Of a stretch of DNA of 64,000 nucleotides, positions 62,839 to 64,000 are shown in pieces. The stretch is from assembly GCA_951394045.1 (NCBI GenBank), contig OX595987.1:3038001-3102000 (forward strand), read 5' to 3'. The translations under genes and the position numbers were made by a program. Below the pieces are notes generated by a model. The model made no database searches. It was not told the origin of the DNA and saw only the letters and a program-made list of their open reading frames with translations. This DNA comes from Nitzschia sp. DOCU1 (Eukaryota; Bacillariophyta; Bacillariophyceae; Bacillariales; Bacillariaceae). Position 1 is the first letter of the stretch, and every line of letters starts with the position of its first letter.

Positions 62839-64000
62839 ATATTTGCTCTGCGGCCTGGCCTGCTGCCATAGGCTTCATCTGGAATCAATCCCAAAGAGTC
62901 CGCTTGTCTAATCATTTCCCTGCCGACTTGCTTATTCAGCATATTGAATAGTGCGTGAAAAAGCACAATGATTCGTAGTTGAGTGACGTGGCGGGAGGTG
63001 GCCTTCTTCGGTATCATAACATCCACGGCTTTCTGCCAGGCCTCAGGTGAAAAGCCAGCCAGTACAGGAATATTACGAAAGGCGGCATCGATAGCTGCAA
63101 CCTCCAACTTATCACAACCAACAATATAGTCGGCCAATTTTGGAGCGAACGGGCTGCTAGCAATTTTGGCTTTCATTTTCTTCCATCCGGCGATGTGATC
63201 GGCCGGGGACACCAACCCAGTAATGGGAGCGCAACCCTTTATTTTGTTGGGCATGCGGAGCTCATGAATGAATGCTAAAGTCGCGGCATCCAAACCTTCT
63301 GGCGGTTCGAAAGTGCCTGACAAAATGGTATCCACAGTTCGCTGACACGCCTCAAACCCTAAAAGCTGGTGGAGGGGCCCCGTCATGAAAGGGGTGTCTT
63401 CGGTCTGGGAAAAACGCCGAATGCCTTCCTGTTTGCAGGCTTCGTCAATTTGATCCTTCGTGTTGCAGTGCACTGTGGTTCCGTCGTGTCCCGTGGTCTC
63501 CAAAGTATTAATGCCCACCCTCCTGGTGGGCTTCATCACTTGATTAATATTCCAGTGGGTATGGCGGGACGATGCAGTGTTCTTCCGTTGTTTAGTCTGA
63601 GCGTCTACTGAGGTCCCGAATTTTGCAGCCCGCCTTTCGTCGAGTTGTTGCTCGAAGGCCTCCCGCAGAGCCACATGATTCTTCTTGGATGCATAATAAG
63701 CTTTCTTGGCCGCCCGAAGGCGTTTTTCCGCAGCAGGGAGGGGAAGGCGCAGAGCATCGACGACCTGGAGTTCTCGCATCAAGCGACGGATTTTCCTGGT
63801 GTCGGTGCGTCGTTTCTTCATCCGTGTGACCACGAGCCACCAGAGATGAACAAAAGACCGTTTTTTCCCCACTTCTTCAGAGAAGAGAACTCTACCTGCA
63901 TAAAATTTTCGGCACACTTTCCGAGCTTTTTTCCTGATTCTATCGTCTTCAAATGCAATGCGGTTGTACTCTTCTTGATCGTCCACAGTGAACCGGCCGT
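62829..64000 (-). CDS. LINE ORF, N-terminal part of reverse transcriptase (partial)
   Basis: Open from the window edge to a stop at 62829. Lys/Arg-rich helices come first (KKRRTDTRKIRRLMRELQVV), then the linker before the RT fingers (MPNKIKGCAPITGL), and the RT fingers region WQKAVDVMIPKKATSRHVTQ, LRIIVLFHALFNMLNKQVGR and IPDEAYGSRPGRRA. PK followed by LR-I-L and GSRPGR is the RT fingers and palm-entry order. The frame then ends prematurely in ANICA. The next frame (KYLRLNKVLTLDVMRQ) continues the RT domain without a gap. Confidence 0.85.
   Translation of the reverse strand, partial: GRFTVDDQEEYNRIAFEDDRIRKKARKVCRKFYAGRVLFSEEVGKKRSFVHLWWLVVTRMKKRRTDTRKIRRLMRELQVVDALRLPLPAAEKRLRAAKKAYYASKKNHVALREAFEQQLDERRAAKFGTSVDAQTKQRKNTASSRHTHWNINQVMKPTRRVGINTLETTGHDGTTVHCNTKDQIDEACKQEGIRRFSQTEDTPFMTGPLHQLLGFEACQRTVDTILSGTFEPPEGLDAATLAFIHELRMPNKIKGCAPITGLVSPADHIAGWKKMKAKIASSPFAPKLADYIVGCDKLEVAAIDAAFRNIPVLAGFSPEAWQKAVDVMIPKKATSRHVTQLRIIVLFHALFNMLNKQVGREMIRQADSLGLIPDEAYGSRPGRRANICA

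Larger units (their letters stand above)
59521..64000 (-). mobile_element. LINE-type non-LTR retrotransposon, 5' end beyond window
   Basis: Minus-strand open reading over 4.4 kb that encodes reverse transcriptase and RNase H and no integrase, capsid or long terminal repeat. It is therefore a non-LTR element. Its 3' coding end is at 59521. The frame is still open at the right edge, so any N-terminal endonuclease lies outside the window. One internal frameshift near 62848 separates the two coding pieces. Confidence 0.88.

Noticed and set aside
1..64000. tRNA and rRNA genes
   Set aside because: I found no cloverleaf with matching A and B boxes. A covariance-model scan could still find one.

Overview
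The window looks like nuclear DNA of a diatom, probably a pennate one. The protein-coding genes are intron-poor and carry short GT-AG introns of roughly 50-100 bp. One precursor has a signal peptide followed by an SAF-type cleavage site, the pattern used for import into diatom plastids. The gene set is eukaryotic: eRF3, SGT1, an eEF2 kinase-like protein, a PTS1-tagged dienoyl-CoA reductase and SLC10 transporters. There are no bacterial operons, tRNAs or CRISPR arrays that I can support.

Layout. 0-7 kb: a FadE-type acyl-CoA dehydrogenase (minus, runs off the left edge), an acidic unknown protein, and an agmatine/peptidyl-arginine deiminase-like gene broken by a one-base frameshift. 7.08-9.66 kb: a palindrome of about 2.6 kb with a 17-bp centre. 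Each arm carries a decayed 3' end of a condensin CAP-H (Barren) gene, placed tail to tail. 10-27 kb is a gene-dense block: a secreted DOMON + copper type II monooxygenase, a RING-H2 protein, two convergent SLC10/BASS transporters, an 859-residue protein with four copies of an unknown domain around an Ala-Lys-Glu-Arg helix, a PDAP1-SAP protein, a leucyl aminopeptidase, a membrane-anchored monoacylglycerol lipase-like hydrolase, and an eEF2K-like alpha-kinase with a Tudor-like tail.

27-37 kb is gene-poor and repeat-rich. It holds a 54-bp tandem array inserted inside a 73-bp satellite, then a 183-bp satellite (4 units), a 182-bp satellite (about 7 units), degenerate remnants, an unrecognised frameshifted gene and a fold-back element. 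37-54 kb is gene-dense again: a large acidic coiled-coil protein, peroxisomal 2,4-dienoyl-CoA reductase (ends SKL), a 1449-residue F-box + kinase-like fusion, a small protein of unknown function, eRF3, SGT1 and a plastid-type WW + PP2C phosphatase. 54.5-64 kb is mobile DNA: a 32-bp-stem fold-back, an unrecognised pair of convergent genes resembling a transposon cargo, and a LINE with reverse transcriptase and RNase H that runs off the right edge.

How they fit together. Two fatty-acid beta-oxidation genes lie in the window, one with a possible mitochondrial leader and one peroxisomal, plus a lipase that could feed them. eRF3 and eEF2K act in translation termination and elongation control. SGT1 (an SCF/HSP90 co-chaperone), the F-box-kinase and the RING protein are all ubiquitin-linked. 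These are ordinary neighbours rather than an evident cluster. The most unusual objects are the CAP-H palindrome, the nested satellites and the two-gene element at 54.8-58.9 kb. Four reading frames are broken by single-base length changes, most of them at short homopolymers, so assembly error must be excluded before calling them pseudogenes.
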